Positions 6,284-12,343 of a DNA stretch of 12,343 nucleotides are shown piece by piece. The first letter of the stretch is position 1; each line of letters starts with the position of its first letter. Source of the stretch: an uncultured Clostridia bacterium (lineage in GTDB: Bacteria; Bacillota; Clostridia; TANB77; CAG-508); assembly GCA_947625565.1 (NCBI GenBank), contig CANQOU010000028.1, positions 1 through 12,343 on the forward strand. Reading direction: 5' to 3'. Under the pieces are notes generated by a model. The model saw nothing but the letters and a program-made list of their open reading frames with translations. It searched no databases and was not told the origin of the DNA. A program made the translations under genes and the position numbers.

Positions 6284-6365
6284 TGTGTATAAGTTTGAAA
6301 AAATAAATATGTATTTTTCAGTTATCCCCAAAGTTATCCACAGTTTCCACATAAAATTATCCACA
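6284..6365. promoter_or_regulatory. Cluster of DnaA boxes in a gene-free stretch
   Basis: Two perfect consensus DnaA boxes TTATCCACA lie at 6334-6342 and 6357-6365. A one-mismatch TTATCCCCA is at 6322-6330, all on the plus strand. A further TTATACACA (the Escherichia coli R2 form) is on the minus strand at 6284-6292. A weaker GTTTCCACA sits between the perfect boxes (6343-6351). The stretch 6201-6455 otherwise contains no open frame with a ribosome binding site. The 90 bases after the boxes are almost pure A/T with long A-runs and could melt easily. Possible roles are a DnaA-titrating cluster like those of Bacillus subtilis, DnaA control of the downstream rhodanese/lepA genes, or part of an origin. 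No dnaA or dnaN is in view. Confidence 0.7.
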
Positions 6366-6455
6366 AAAAAGCAAAAAAAGTGTAAACAAAAAAGGAAACA
6401 TAATACATAAAATTTAATAAGATATATAGAAAAGTAAAAATTAGGAAGTGAAAGA

Positions 6456-6779
6456 ATGATAAAAAAATGGATAAAAACTATAAAATGTGGATTTAAAAGA
6501 TGTGAAGAAGAAAATGATATAAATATGAAACAATTAGAAGAATTTATAAAGCAAGGAGCGATATTGATTGATGTAAGAAGTCCTCAAGAATATAAGGAAG
6601 GACATTTAGATGGTGCTATTTGTATTCCAACATATGAAATAGAAATGCAAATACAAAATGAAATAAAAAACAAAGAAGAAAAGATTGTTTTATATTGTGA
6701 TAGTGGAATGAGAAGTAAAAGAGCTCAGAAGAAATTACAAAAAATGGGATATATAAATGTATATAATTTATATAAATAG
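6456..6779 (+). CDS. Single-domain rhodanese-like sulfurtransferase
   Basis: A 107-residue cytoplasmic protein with one rhodanese domain (about residues 24-106). Visible are the [18 protein letters not shown] strand-turn (38-55) and the six-residue active loop C81-DSGMR-S, where C81 would carry the persulfide. Such proteins move sulfane sulfur to acceptors; the acceptor here is unknown. A short basic N-terminal extension holds two extra cysteines (C11 and C16). AGGAAGTG lies at 6443-6450 before the ATG. No convincing promoter or terminator of its own was found. The DnaA-box cluster ends about 90 bases upstream, and the lepA promoter begins just after its stop. It is too short, and lacks the flanking domains, to be the rhodanese-type tRNA hydroxylase TrhO. 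Confidence 0.88.
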   Translation: MIKKWIKTIKCGFKRCEEENDINMKQLEEFIKQGAILIDVRSPQEYKEGHLDGAICIPTYEIEMQIQNEIKNKEEKIVLYCDSGMRSKRAQKKLQKMGYINVYNLYK

Positions 6780-6805
6780 ATATAAACAAGAAAAAATTTT
6801 TTAAT

Positions 6806-6834
6806 TTGATTTTTATAATAAGATATGATAAAAT
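6806..6834 (+). promoter_or_regulatory. SigmaA-type promoter with extended -10 for lepA
   Basis: TTGATT (6806-6811), a 17-base spacer and TAAAAT (6829-6834) preceded by TGA, giving a TGn extended -10. The lepA ATG is 28 bases beyond the -10. Confidence 0.6.
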
Positions 6835-6851
6835 AACTCCAATAAAAAAAT

Positions 6852-6856
6852 GGAGG
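6852..6856 (+). promoter_or_regulatory. Ribosome binding site GGAGG fixing the 6863 start of lepA
   Basis: GGAGG lies 6 bases before ATG 6863. The longer frame would begin at a TTG at 6806, which lies within the -35 hexamer of the promoter and has no ribosome binding site. Confidence 0.85.
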
Positions 6857-6862
6857 AAAACT

Positions 6863-8677
6863 ATGCAAGAAGATAAACAAGCATATATTAGAAATTTTAG
6901 TATAATTGCCCATATAGACCATGGAAAATCAACATTAGCAGATAGATTGATTGAAATGACTGGAGTTCTTTCAAAACGTGAAATGGAAAACCAAGTTCTA
7001 GATAATATGGATATAGAAAGAGAGAGAGGCATTACAATTAAATCTCAAGCTGTTAGAATGAAATATAAAGCAAAAGATGGACAAGAATATACTTTTAATT
7101 TAATAGATACTCCTGGACATGTTGATTTTAACTATGAAGTTTCTAGAAGCTTAGCTGCATGTGATGGAGCAATATTAGTTGTTGACAGTAGTCAAGGAAT
7201 AGAAGCACAAACACTAGCGAATGTTTACTTGGCAATTGATAATAATCTTGAAGTTTTGCCAGTCATAAATAAAGTAGATTTGCCAAATGCTAGACCAGAT
7301 GAAGTAAAAAAAGAAATAGAAGATATTATTGGTATACCAGCTATGGATGCACCTTGTATTTCAGCAAAATCAGGATTGAATGTAGAAGAAGTATTAGAAA
7401 GAATTGTAACAGACCTGCCAGCTCCAAATGGAAATGCAAATGAAAAAGCAAAATGTTTAATTTTTGATTCATATTATGATAATTACAAAGGAGCAGTTGC
7501 ATATGTAAGAGTGATGGACGGAACAATAAAAGTGGGAGACGAAATCATTTTAATGGCAACTAAAAAAACATATACTGTTTCAGAAGTAGGATATTTTGTG
7601 CCAGGCTCATATATGCCAAGCAAGGAAATATCAGCAGGAGAAGTTGGATATATATCAGCAAGTGTAAAGAATTTATCAGATATTCATGTTGGGGATACAG
7701 TTACTTTGAAAGAAAATCCAGCAGATGAACCATTAAAAGGATATAAGCAAGTAACACCTATGGTATATTGTGGACTATATCCAGTTGATGGAAGTGATTA
7801 TGAAAATTTGAAAATTGCTTTAGAAAAATTACAATTAAATGATGCAGCACTTGTATATGAACCAGAAACTTCAGCTGCATTAGGTTTTGGATTTAGATGT
7901 GGATTTTTAGGATTATTACACTTAGAAATAATTGAAGAGAGATTAGATAGAGAGTTTGATTTAGGGCTGATAACAACAGCGCCTTCAGTTATTTATAAAG
8001 TATATAAAACTACAGGAGAAGTGTTAGAAATATATAATCCATCAGAACTTCCAACTCTACAAGAGATTTCATATATGGAGGAGCCTTTTGTAACTGCAAG
8101 TATTTTCTTACCAAAGGAATATGTAGGAAATGTAATGGATATCTGTCAAAAGAGAAGAGGCATATATCTTGATATGAAATATTTAGACGAAAATAGAGTA
8201 ACACTTATTTATGAAATGCCATTAAATGAGATTATTTATGACTTTTTTGATAACCTAAAGTCTAAAACAAAGGGATATGCATCATTTGATTATGAATTTA
8301 AAGAATATAGAAAATCAGATTTAGTAAAACTAGATATTTATATAAATAATGAACAAGTAGATGCTCTAAGCTTTATTTTACACAAAGATAGAAGCTATGA
8401 ACGTGGCAAAAAAATGGTGGAAAAATTAAAAGAAGAAATTCCTAGGAAATTATTTAAAATTCCAATACAGGCAGCTGTTGGAGGAAAGATTATTGCAAGA
8501 GAAACTATTTCAGCCATGAGAAAAGATGTATTGGCAAAATGCTATGGTGGAGATGTTACAAGAAAGAAAAAATTATTAGAAAAACAAAAAAGAGGAAAAA
8601 AGAAAATGCGTGAAATTGGTAGTGTGGAAGTACCACAAGAAGCATTTTTATCTGTTTTAAAATTAGATGATGAATAA
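6863..8677 (+). CDS. lepA: Elongation factor 4 (LepA), ribosome back-translocation GTPase
   Basis: A 604-residue translational GTPase of normal family length. LepA/EF4 binds the ribosome and can reverse translocation; it is linked to initiation, ribosome assembly and stress survival. GTPase motifs: G1 AHIDHGKST (16-24), G2 GITI (56-59), G3 DTPGH (82-86), G4 NKVD (136-139), G5 SAK (167-169). Domain II and the EF-G-like domains III and V follow, and the LepA-specific C-terminal domain ends with the basic stretch [16 protein letters not shown] and [15 protein letters not shown], which separates it from EF-G and TypA. The ATG at 6863 is chosen from the GGAGG site. It has its own promoter. The next gene begins 46 bases later, with a further promoter in the gap and no terminator. 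Confidence 0.97.
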   Translation: MQEDKQAYIRNFSIIAHIDHGKSTLADRLIEMTGVLSKREMENQVLDNMDIERERGITIKSQAVRMKYKAKDGQEYTFNLIDTPGHVDFNYEVSRSLAACDGAILVVDSSQGIEAQTLANVYLAIDNNLEVLPVINKVDLPNARPDEVKKEIEDIIGIPAMDAPCISAKSGLNVEEVLERIVTDLPAPNGNANEKAKCLIFDSYYDNYKGAVAYVRVMDGTIKVGDEIILMATKKTYTVSEVGYFVPGSYMPSKEISAGEVGYISASVKNLSDIHVGDTVTLKENPADEPLKGYKQVTPMVYCGLYPVDGSDYENLKIALEKLQLNDAALVYEPETSAALGFGFRCGFLGLLHLEIIEERLDREFDLGLITTAPSVIYKVYKTTGEVLEIYNPSELPTLQEISYMEEPFVTASIFLPKEYVGNVMDICQKRRGIYLDMKYLDENRVTLIYEMPLNEIIYDFFDNLKSKTKGYASFDYEFKEYRKSDLVKLDIYINNEQVDALSFILHKDRSYERGKKMVEKLKEEIPRKLFKIPIQAAVGGKIIARETISAMRKDVLAKCYGGDVTRKKKLLEKQKRGKKKMREIGSVEVPQEAFLSVLKLDDE

Positions 8678-8683
8678 ATTAAA

Positions 8684-8711
8684 TTGACACAATATCTAAA
8701 TAATGTATAGA
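8684..8711 (+). promoter_or_regulatory. Possible promoter between lepA and the amidohydrolase-like gene
   Basis: TTGACA (8684-8689), a 16-base spacer and TATAGA (8706-8711). The -10 ends only 12 bases before the ATG, so the leader would be very short. It may supply the 8724 and rlmB genes independently of lepA. Confidence 0.45.
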
Positions 8712-8723
8712 AAGTGAAAACAA

Positions 8724-9371
8724 ATGGAAGAATTTAAAAAGCAAATAGAACAATATAATCAGAAAATTATTGATGGAGAAAAACAAGGAAAGTCATTTGA
8801 AATAGTAAAAGGAGAAGTGCCAATTATATTATCAGCTCCACATTGTGTAAAGCAAACAAGAAATGGTAAAATAAAAGGAGAAGAAGGAGAAACAGGAGCT
8901 ATAGTCCAATATGTATCAGAATGTACAAACTGTTGGTGCATTTATAAAACTGCTAATAAGCAAGATGATGCAAATTATGATATAGAAAATAATACATATA
9001 AAGATGCAATTATACAAATTATAAAAAACAACAAAATAAAACTAGTATTGGACATACATGGTGCAGGCTATGAAAATAATTTTGATATTGAAATAGGAAC
9101 TGGACAAATGGAAAATTTACAAGGAAAGAACTTTATAGTTGATGAACTAAAAGAAACCTTTATAAGAAACAATATAAACAACATTGTAATAGACACAAAA
9201 TATAAGGCAATATCAGAACATACAATAAGTAGACAAATATCTCAAAAAACAAAAATACCATGTATACAACTAGAAATAAACGGAAGGTATAGATATATAG
9301 AAAACCTAGAAGGAACAGAAAAACTAATAAAAGCACTAATAACTTTTATAAACAAAAATAAGGAGAAATAA
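8724..9371 (+). CDS. N-formylglutamate amidohydrolase-like metallohydrolase
   Basis: A 215-residue cytoplasmic protein resembling the N-formylglutamate amidohydrolase family (HutG/PghP-like zinc hydrolases). Visible motifs: PIILSAPH40 (family SAPHG, here with Cys instead of Gly), the GEEGETGAI stretch (52-60), DDANYD (81-86), LVLDIHGA (107-114) and QLEIN (182-186). H40, H112 and E184 are plausible metal or catalytic residues. The real substrate is uncertain: no histidine-degradation genes are nearby, and this family includes hydrolases of other N-acyl or gamma-glutamyl bonds. The ribosome binding site (AAAGTGA) is weak. The gene runs into rlmB with a gap of only 2 bases, so the two are surely co-transcribed, although no functional link is evident. 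Confidence 0.72.
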   Translation: MEEFKKQIEQYNQKIIDGEKQGKSFEIVKGEVPIILSAPHCVKQTRNGKIKGEEGETGAIVQYVSECTNCWCIYKTANKQDDANYDIENNTYKDAIIQIIKNNKIKLVLDIHGAGYENNFDIEIGTGQMENLQGKNFIVDELKETFIRNNINNIVIDTKYKAISEHTISRQISQKTKIPCIQLEINGRYRYIENLEGTEKLIKALITFINKNKEK

Positions 9372-9373
9372 AA

Positions 9374-10123
9374 ATGCAAGAAAATTATCAGGAACAAGTT
9401 GAAGGAAGAAATTCAGTTTTAGAATTATTAGAAAGTGGGAAAGACATAAATAAAATATTTATTACAAGAGGAGAAAAACATGGTTCTATCCACCAAATTA
9501 TTGCAAAGGCTAAAGAAAGAAAAATTATTATTGTAGAAAAAGACAAAAAACAGATGCAAGAAATGGCACAGACAGAAAATTATCAAGGAGTAATTGCTAT
9601 TGTACCACCATTTGATTATTGTGAAATTGAAGATATTTTACAGTATAGTAAAGAGAAAAAAGAAGATGCATTTATAATATTACTAGATGGGATTGAAGAC
9701 CCACATAATTTAGGTTCTATAATTAGAACAGCAGAAACAGCTGGAGTTCATGGAATAATTATTCCAAAAAGAAGAGCAGCATCAGTCAATAGTACAGTAA
9801 ATAAGGTTTCTGCAGGTGCAGTTCAATATATGAAAATTGCAAGAGTAAATAATATGACAGATGCAATTCATAAGTTAAAAGAAGAAGGATTATGGATATG
9901 TGGAACAGATGGAATGGCCACGCAAGATTACAACACACAGGATTTAAAAGGACCACTTGGAATTGTAATAGGAAGTGAAGGAAAGGGCATGAGTGATAAA
10001 GTAAAAAACAATTGTGACTTTTTAGTAAAAATCCCAATGAAAGGAAAAATCACATCTTTGAATGCTTCTGTATCAGCTGGTATAATTATATATGAAGCTG
10101 TTAAACAAAGAAAAAGCGAGTAA
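9374..10123 (+). CDS. rlmB: 23S rRNA 2'-O-ribose methyltransferase RlmB (TrmH/SpoU family)
   Basis: A 249-residue SPOUT methyltransferase. RlmB methylates the ribose of the conserved P-loop guanosine in 23S rRNA (G2251 in Escherichia coli) using S-adenosylmethionine. The N-terminal substrate-binding domain (about 1-76) opens with the typical VEGRNSVLELLESG (9-22). The knotted catalytic domain has motif 1 DPHNLGSIIRTAE (109-121, with N112 and R118), motif 2 VIGSEGKGM (198-206) and motif 3 IPMKGKITSLNASVS (220-234, with N230). Length and domain order are normal. AGGAG lies 8 bases before the ATG, inside the end of the preceding gene. Other TrmH-family members that modify other rRNA or tRNA sites are possible, but the N-terminal domain favours RlmB. 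Confidence 0.9.
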   Translation: MQENYQEQVEGRNSVLELLESGKDINKIFITRGEKHGSIHQIIAKAKERKIIIVEKDKKQMQEMAQTENYQGVIAIVPPFDYCEIEDILQYSKEKKEDAFIILLDGIEDPHNLGSIIRTAETAGVHGIIIPKRRAASVNSTVNKVSAGAVQYMKIARVNNMTDAIHKLKEEGLWICGTDGMATQDYNTQDLKGPLGIVIGSEGKGMSDKVKNNCDFLVKIPMKGKITSLNASVSAGIIIYEAVKQRKSE

Positions 10124-10138
10124 ATTTATTCTTAACTA

Positions 10139-10167
10139 TTGAATAAAAAAAGAAAAAAGGATATAAT
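10139..10167 (+). promoter_or_regulatory. Strong sigmaA promoter for the membrane-anchored protein gene
   Basis: TTGAAT (10139-10144), 17 bases and TATAAT (10162-10167). The ATG at 10200 has GGAGG seven bases upstream. A weak all-A/T hairpin (10125-10131 with 10141-10147) overlaps the -35. Confidence 0.8.
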
Positions 10168-10199
10168 AAAATTGTATATTTTTAATTGGAGGAAATAAT

Positions 10200-11966
10200 A
10201 TGATAGCAAGAAAAAAACAGAGATTGATAATTATTATCTCAATAGTTCTAATAGTTTTAACCATTATAGGTGTTTTAGTTGCTTTATACTTAACAACAGA
10301 CATGTTTAAATCAAAGAATTCGCTATTTGCTAAATATTTTTTGCAAAATGTTGATAATATTCAAGAAATAGCTAAAAGCCAACCAACACAAATTGAAAAT
10401 GCAATTCAAAACCAAAAACTAGAAACAGATTTAAAAGCAAAGTTAACATATACAGATAATAAAAATAATAGCAATAATACAATCAATCAAGCAGAAATGG
10501 ATATATCTAGCCAAATTGATAATCAATCAAATTATGATTATAAAAATATTAGACTTGCATATGAAAATGAAAAATTAGCACAAGCAGAATACATTAAAAA
10601 TAGTGATTCATATGGAATTAAATTAGAAGGAATTAAGCAATTTGTAATAGGACAGAGTCAAAATTTAGAAGAATTAGAATTAAAAACTGGAATATCAAGT
10701 TCAAACTTAGAAATACTTACATATATATTTGACCCAATTAAATTATCTAATTTTATTTCTTTTACACCTAGCGAACTAGAAGTTCTTTCTAGTACATATT
10801 TAAGTATAATACAACAAAAAGCTAATAATAAACAATATTATAAATCTAATCAAAATATTCAGATAAATGGTACAGACTATAAAGCAAGAGCTTATTCAAT
10901 AAAATTAACAGAAGAACAATTAAATGATTTAATTATTACAATTTTAGAAAAAGTAGAAAAAGACCAAATACTATTAGGAAAAATAGATTTAATGCAAGAA
11001 CAATTGCAAAAATATTATTTGTATCAACCAAAAGATAATGAAACATTAAGAGATACTATTATACAGTTAATAGATGATAAAATACAATATATTAGAAATC
11101 ACAATATTGGTCAAGAAGAAACTGAAATAACTGTATATGAATATGAAGGACAAACTATTAGAACATTGTTAAAGACAACAAAAGAATCAATTAGTCTAGA
11201 TGTTGATTCAAATAAGAATATTCAAATTAGTTATGTACAAAACTTAGATAATAGTGTTGTTGAAGATAACTTAACAATTAAAAGAACAGTTACAGAAAAT
11301 TCTCAAAATTTTTCTTTTCAATATAAAAAACTAACAGATGACGAGGAAGAACAAAGTTTAAGTTTTGATTTAGTGCAAAATATGCAAGGAAATGAAATAG
11401 ACAATAATTATAAAGTACAATATATTGTTGATGGCAATTCAGCAACAATTGATATAAATCAATACATTAGTATAGTAGAAGAATTTGATAACAAAATAGA
11501 ATTAACACAAGAAAATAGTATTAACTTAAATAGTTTAGAACAGGGACAGGCTCAAAGAATTGTAGAAATTATGGAAAATAATATAAATGAAAAAGTTAAA
11601 AACATTATAAGCCATGTTACCTTAGAAGATTTAAATTCAATGCTTAAAAACTTAAAAATATTAAAAGAAAATGAAATTAAATTTAATGAAGATGAGCCAA
11701 GTGATGAGACAGTAACAGAAGTAGAAAGAAATAGATTTAATTCACAATTGACTTTCTATATAGGAAAAGAAGTTAATAAAGATACATTACAACAACTCCT
11801 AGAAGCAGTAAAACCTTCATTGCAAGATGCTCAAATAACATATGAAGATGCAGATAATCCACAGAAAAAAAGAATACGTAGTATTATTATGAATGTTAAA
11901 AGAAATACTACTAATGAAGAAAAAACTCGGAGAAATTGCAACAGCATTATTACAAGAAGGAAATAA
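10200..11966 (+). CDS. Membrane-anchored extracytoplasmic protein of unknown function, frame broken near the 3' end
   Basis: As it stands this reads 588 residues. A basic start (MIARKKQR) precedes one hydrophobic segment (about 9-31), giving a single-pass anchor with the rest outside the cell. The extracytoplasmic part is rich in Asn, Gln, Lys and Glu and begins with a helical stretch (about 45-75). Later it shows beta-type alternation, for instance around 316-420. No lipobox, LPxTG or enzyme motif is seen, and I do not recognise the family. The last 13 codons (after K575) appear to be out of frame: they use the rare CGG codon and are basic and unstructured, whereas the next frame continues smoothly for 43 residues to a stop at 12055-12057. 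The native product would be about 618 residues. The break lies at a run of six A (11920-11925); five would restore the frame. The gene has its own strong promoter and ribosome binding site and is followed by a terminator placed just after the restored stop. Confidence 0.75.
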   Translation: MIARKKQRLIIIISIVLIVLTIIGVLVALYLTTDMFKSKNSLFAKYFLQNVDNIQEIAKSQPTQIENAIQNQKLETDLKAKLTYTDNKNNSNNTINQAEMDISSQIDNQSNYDYKNIRLAYENEKLAQAEYIKNSDSYGIKLEGIKQFVIGQSQNLEELELKTGISSSNLEILTYIFDPIKLSNFISFTPSELEVLSSTYLSIIQQKANNKQYYKSNQNIQINGTDYKARAYSIKLTEEQLNDLIITILEKVEKDQILLGKIDLMQEQLQKYYLYQPKDNETLRDTIIQLIDDKIQYIRNHNIGQEETEITVYEYEGQTIRTLLKTTKESISLDVDSNKNIQISYVQNLDNSVVEDNLTIKRTVTENSQNFSFQYKKLTDDEEEQSLSFDLVQNMQGNEIDNNYKVQYIVDGNSATIDINQYISIVEEFDNKIELTQENSINLNSLEQGQAQRIVEIMENNINEKVKNIISHVTLEDLNSMLKNLKILKENEIKFNEDEPSDETVTEVERNRFNSQLTFYIGKEVNKDTLQQLLEAVKPSLQDAQITYEDADNPQKKRIRSIIMNVKRNTTNEEKTRRNCNSIITRRK

Positions 11967-12057
11967 AACATATACAGTAGCAATGTCATTTAATGAAACA
12001 ACAAGATTGATAAATCAAATCACAATTATTTCAAATGAATTTATTACGAATCAATAA
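11926..12057 (+). pseudogene. Out-of-frame C-terminal tail of the 10200 gene
   Basis: In the +1 frame this encodes 43 residues starting LGEIATALLQEGNK and ending ISNEFITNQ. Codon choice is like the rest of the gene, the alternation is beta-like, and the stop is at 12055-12057. It has no start codon or ribosome binding site of its own at the 5' end. Removing one A from the run at 11920-11925 joins it to the upstream frame as NEE-K-LGEIA. I cannot tell whether this is a real mutation or a read or assembly error. Confidence 0.75.
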
Positions 12058-12063
12058 AAAATA

Positions 12064-12107
12064 TAAAGCTGAATATCTTAAAATATAAAGATATTTCAGC
12101 TTTTTTT
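12064..12107 (+). terminator. Rho-independent terminator after the membrane-anchored protein gene
   Basis: A stem formed by AGCTGAATATCTT (12067-12079) and its partner (12088-12101), with one bulged T, has an 8-base loop and ends in seven T (12101-12107). It begins about 10 bases after the restored stop at 12057, which supports that stop as the native one. Confidence 0.88.
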
Positions 12108-12203
12108 ATGAGGATTTTCTATAGTAAATTAGCAATTTGAAATTGATTGTTATATGTGAATTTTATTAGCAAAAAAAATTAAAAAAATTTTTCAAAAAAA
12201 GTA
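12108..12203. other. AT-rich spacer with A-tracts upstream of a strong promoter
   Basis: No open frame with a ribosome binding site is seen. A small palindrome CAATTT-G-AAATTG lies at 12133-12145. The 35 bases before the next -35 (about 12169-12203) are nearly all A and T, with runs of A and T, and resemble an UP element for the RNA polymerase alpha subunit. Confidence 0.5.
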
Positions 12204-12232
12204 TTGACAAAGGTAAAAAAACGAAGTATAAT
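12204..12232 (+). promoter_or_regulatory. Very strong sigmaA promoter, probably of an rRNA operon
   Basis: TTGACA (12204-12209), a 17-base spacer and TATAAT (12227-12232): a perfect consensus preceded by an UP-like A/T tract. No gene with a ribosome binding site follows within the window, and the downstream sequence is structured, so the product is more likely a stable RNA than an mRNA. Confidence 0.85.
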
Positions 12233-12238
12233 ATAAAT

Positions 12239-12343
12239 TGTTCACGCGTAAAAGTGAACACAAAGAACATTGAAAAATAAACAATAAAATCCTTTAGAGA
12301 ATAAACCTAAGCGGTGCATTTCAGAAATGAAAAAAGTACCGAA
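12239..12343 (+). ncRNA. Structured 5' leader of a stable RNA transcript, likely pre-16S rRNA leader
   Basis: The transcript should start near 12239. It opens with a hairpin TGTTCAC/GTGAACA (12239-12245 with 12254-12260, loop GCGTAAAA). Next comes AGAACATTGAAAAATAAACA (about 12263-12282), which resembles the TTGAAAACTnAACA-type element found in Firmicute rRNA leaders and 16S-23S spacers and thought to serve antitermination or processing. A second helix CGGTGC/GTACCG (12312-12317 with 12336-12341) contains an inner ATTT/AAAT. The window ends before any 16S sequence, so this is inference; a riboswitch or T-box leader is a weaker alternative because their core motifs are not visible. Confidence 0.45.

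Noticed and set aside
6322..6455. A complete chromosomal origin (oriC)
   Set aside because: No dnaA, dnaN, rpmH or other origin neighbours, and no clear DnaA-trio repeat; only a DnaA-box cluster can be supported.
6456..6779. Rhodanese as the oxygen-dependent tRNA hydroxylase TrhO, given the nearby TrmR
   Set aside because: TrhO is about three times longer with extra domains; this is a bare single rhodanese domain.
6786..6802. A-run/T-run palindrome after the rhodanese as a terminator
   Set aside because: It has no G-C stem and would not form a stable hairpin.
6806..6862. N-terminal extension of LepA from a TTG
   Set aside because: The extension overlaps the promoter, and the GGAGG site points to the ATG at 6863, which matches the usual LepA length.
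10125..10147. Hairpin after rlmB as a terminator
   Set aside because: The stem has only one G-C pair, no T-run follows, and it overlaps the -35 of the next promoter.
12133..12145. Palindrome CAATTT-G-AAATTG as an operator
   Set aside because: Too short and A/T-rich to be meaningful here, and more than 55 bases from the nearest -35.

Overview
The window is a strongly AT-rich, densely packed bacterial chromosome segment. An intact sporulation sigma factor (SigK), strong AGGAGG-type ribosome binding sites, near-consensus TTGACA/TATAAT promoters and A-ending codon use point to a low-GC, spore-forming (or recently spore-forming) member of the Clostridia. There is no sign of phage, IS elements, CRISPR or tRNA genes. 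Most genes are core housekeeping, with a marked bias to translation: TypA/BipA, TrmR, a TrhP-like U32 protein, LepA/EF4 and RlmB.

Layout. Positions 1-1178 (+) hold the 3' end of typA, an unrecognised 126-aa gene and trmR, apparently one transcript closed by a bidirectional terminator. Positions 1216-2829 (-) hold a 537-aa protein that I read as a highly divergent RelA/SpoT-type nucleotide synthetase with a large insertion; family motifs survive in the right order. Back-to-back promoters separate it from a U32-family tRNA-hydroxylation gene (2955-4184, +). On the minus strand, sigK (5036-5737) is followed by a DUF368 polyprenyl-phosphate transporter gene (4213-4995), behind a promoter that looks sporulation-specific. 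A DUF1294 membrane protein gene (5854-6162, +) ends at a clear terminator. It is followed by a gene-free stretch with a cluster of DnaA boxes, then a small rhodanese, lepA, an N-formylglutamate amidohydrolase-like gene and rlmB. Last comes a membrane-anchored protein of unknown function (10200-12057) whose reading frame is broken near its 3' end. The window closes with a strong promoter and a structured leader that looks like the start of an rRNA operon.

How they work together. TrmR and the U32/TrhP protein belong to one pathway (wobble uridine to 5-hydroxyuridine to 5-methoxyuridine in tRNA). They flank the RelA/SpoT-like gene, which interrupts what is a continuous gene cluster in Bacillus subtilis. 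TypA and LepA are ribosome-associated GTPases and RlmB methylates 23S rRNA. The sigK-DUF368 pair suggests undecaprenyl-phosphate recycling in the sporulating mother cell. Three start codons were moved from the longest possible reading frame on ribosome-binding-site evidence (2829, 2955, 6863).

The best candidates for something undescribed are the divergent RelA/SpoT-like protein with its roughly 190-residue insertion, and the DnaA-box cluster at 6284-6365 far from any visible dnaA/dnaN.
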